Shown piece by piece: positions 5,176-5,436 of a DNA stretch of 5,436 nt. The notes under the pieces were generated by a model. It had not been told where the DNA came from and made no database searches. It saw nothing but the letters and a program-made list of their open reading frames with translations. How positions within the stretch are numbered: the stretch's first letter is position 1; each line of letters begins with the position of its first letter. The translations under genes were made by a program, and so were the position numbers. Source of the DNA: Clostridiaceae bacterium (lineage in GTDB: Bacteria; Bacillota; Clostridia; Saccharofermentanales; DTU023). The stretch spans positions 1-5,436 of the forward strand of contig JAAYEX010000098.1 in assembly GCA_012728535.1 (NCBI GenBank), written 5' to 3'.

Positions 5176-5436
5176 TGAAACACCGTCTGTCGATTTATGG
5201 CAGGACCTTTGTCAGCCTCTCACTGGCGATCCTTATTATTTTTGCAGTTTTGGCTGTTGCATATACTTCTATTTCTTCAGCGACCTCAAAGCAGCTGCGC
5301 CTTGATGAACTGGAACGAAATTCCGATGAGATCGCCGACCTCACTTCACGACACATGCCTGAAGGTGGTAGGATTTTTGTCACATCTGAAGTTTCAGGCT
5401 ACTGGACATTCGCAGCCAGGTCTACCGGTGCTATTG
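5175..5436 (+). CDS. Membrane sensor histidine kinase, N-terminal part (cut off by window)
   Basis: Only the first 87 residues are visible and the frame is open to the window edge. The ATG at 5175 shares a base with the stop of the response regulator (TGATG), with AAAGG at 5167-5171 four bases upstream, so translation is probably coupled. The N-terminus is MKHRLSIYGR followed by a hydrophobic membrane segment at about 11-33 (TFVSLSLAILIIFAVLAVAY). A polar stretch comes next (SSATSKQLRLDELERNSDE), probably the start of an extracytoplasmic sensor domain. No kinase motifs (H-box, N, G boxes) fall inside the window. The call rests on the membrane-anchored N-terminus and the tight pairing with a response regulator. 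The signal sensed is unknown. Confidence 0.82.
   Translation, partial: MKHRLSIYGRTFVSLSLAILIIFAVLAVAYTSISSATSKQLRLDELERNSDEIADLTSRHMPEGGRIFVTSEVSGYWTFAARSTGAI

Overview
The window is an ordinary-looking chromosomal segment from the end of a division and cell wall (dcw) cluster. It is most consistent with an anaerobic Firmicute of the class Clostridia. That placement rests on gene order (murG, divIB/ftsQ, sbp, ftsZ, then nrdR), the presence of the Gram-positive small basic protein Sbp (DUF1290), strong AAGGAG-type ribosome binding sites, and TTG/GTG starts. No 16S or other marker is present, so genus and species cannot be named.

All genes are on the + strand. Positions 1-792 are the C-terminal three quarters of murG (lipid II synthesis). 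It overlaps divIB/ftsQ (776-1726, divisome membrane protein) by 17 bases. After a 63-base gap comes sbp (1790-2200, TTG start). A 221-base non-coding stretch (2201-2421) holds a good sigma-A-type promoter (2287-2315), a palindrome next to its -35 box, and a roughly 100-nt leader with two predicted stem-loops. It leads into ftsZ (2422-3813, TTG start). A strong intrinsic terminator (3844-3879) follows ftsZ. Then come nrdR (3909-4376, repressor of ribonucleotide reductase genes), an OmpR/PhoB-type response regulator (4447-5175, GTG start) and, overlapping its stop by one base, the start of a membrane sensor histidine kinase that runs off the window (5175-5436).

Functionally, MurG supplies lipid II for wall synthesis. 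DivIB, FtsZ and probably Sbp belong to the machinery that places and builds the septum. NrdR ties dNTP supply to the cell's needs, and the two-component pair senses an unknown signal. The most notable points are: (1) FtsZ has an unusually long tail with two candidate C-terminal-peptide motifs, one internal and one at the very end; (2) ftsA is absent between sbp and ftsZ, and ftsZ has its own promoter and structured leader; (3) the spoIIGA-sigE-sigG block, which in many spore-forming Clostridia follows ftsZ, is missing, so nrdR comes directly after; (4) a strong terminator sits only 29 bases before the nrdR start, leaving little room for a downstream promoter. I see no mobile element, CRISPR array, tRNA, rRNA or exotic defence system here.
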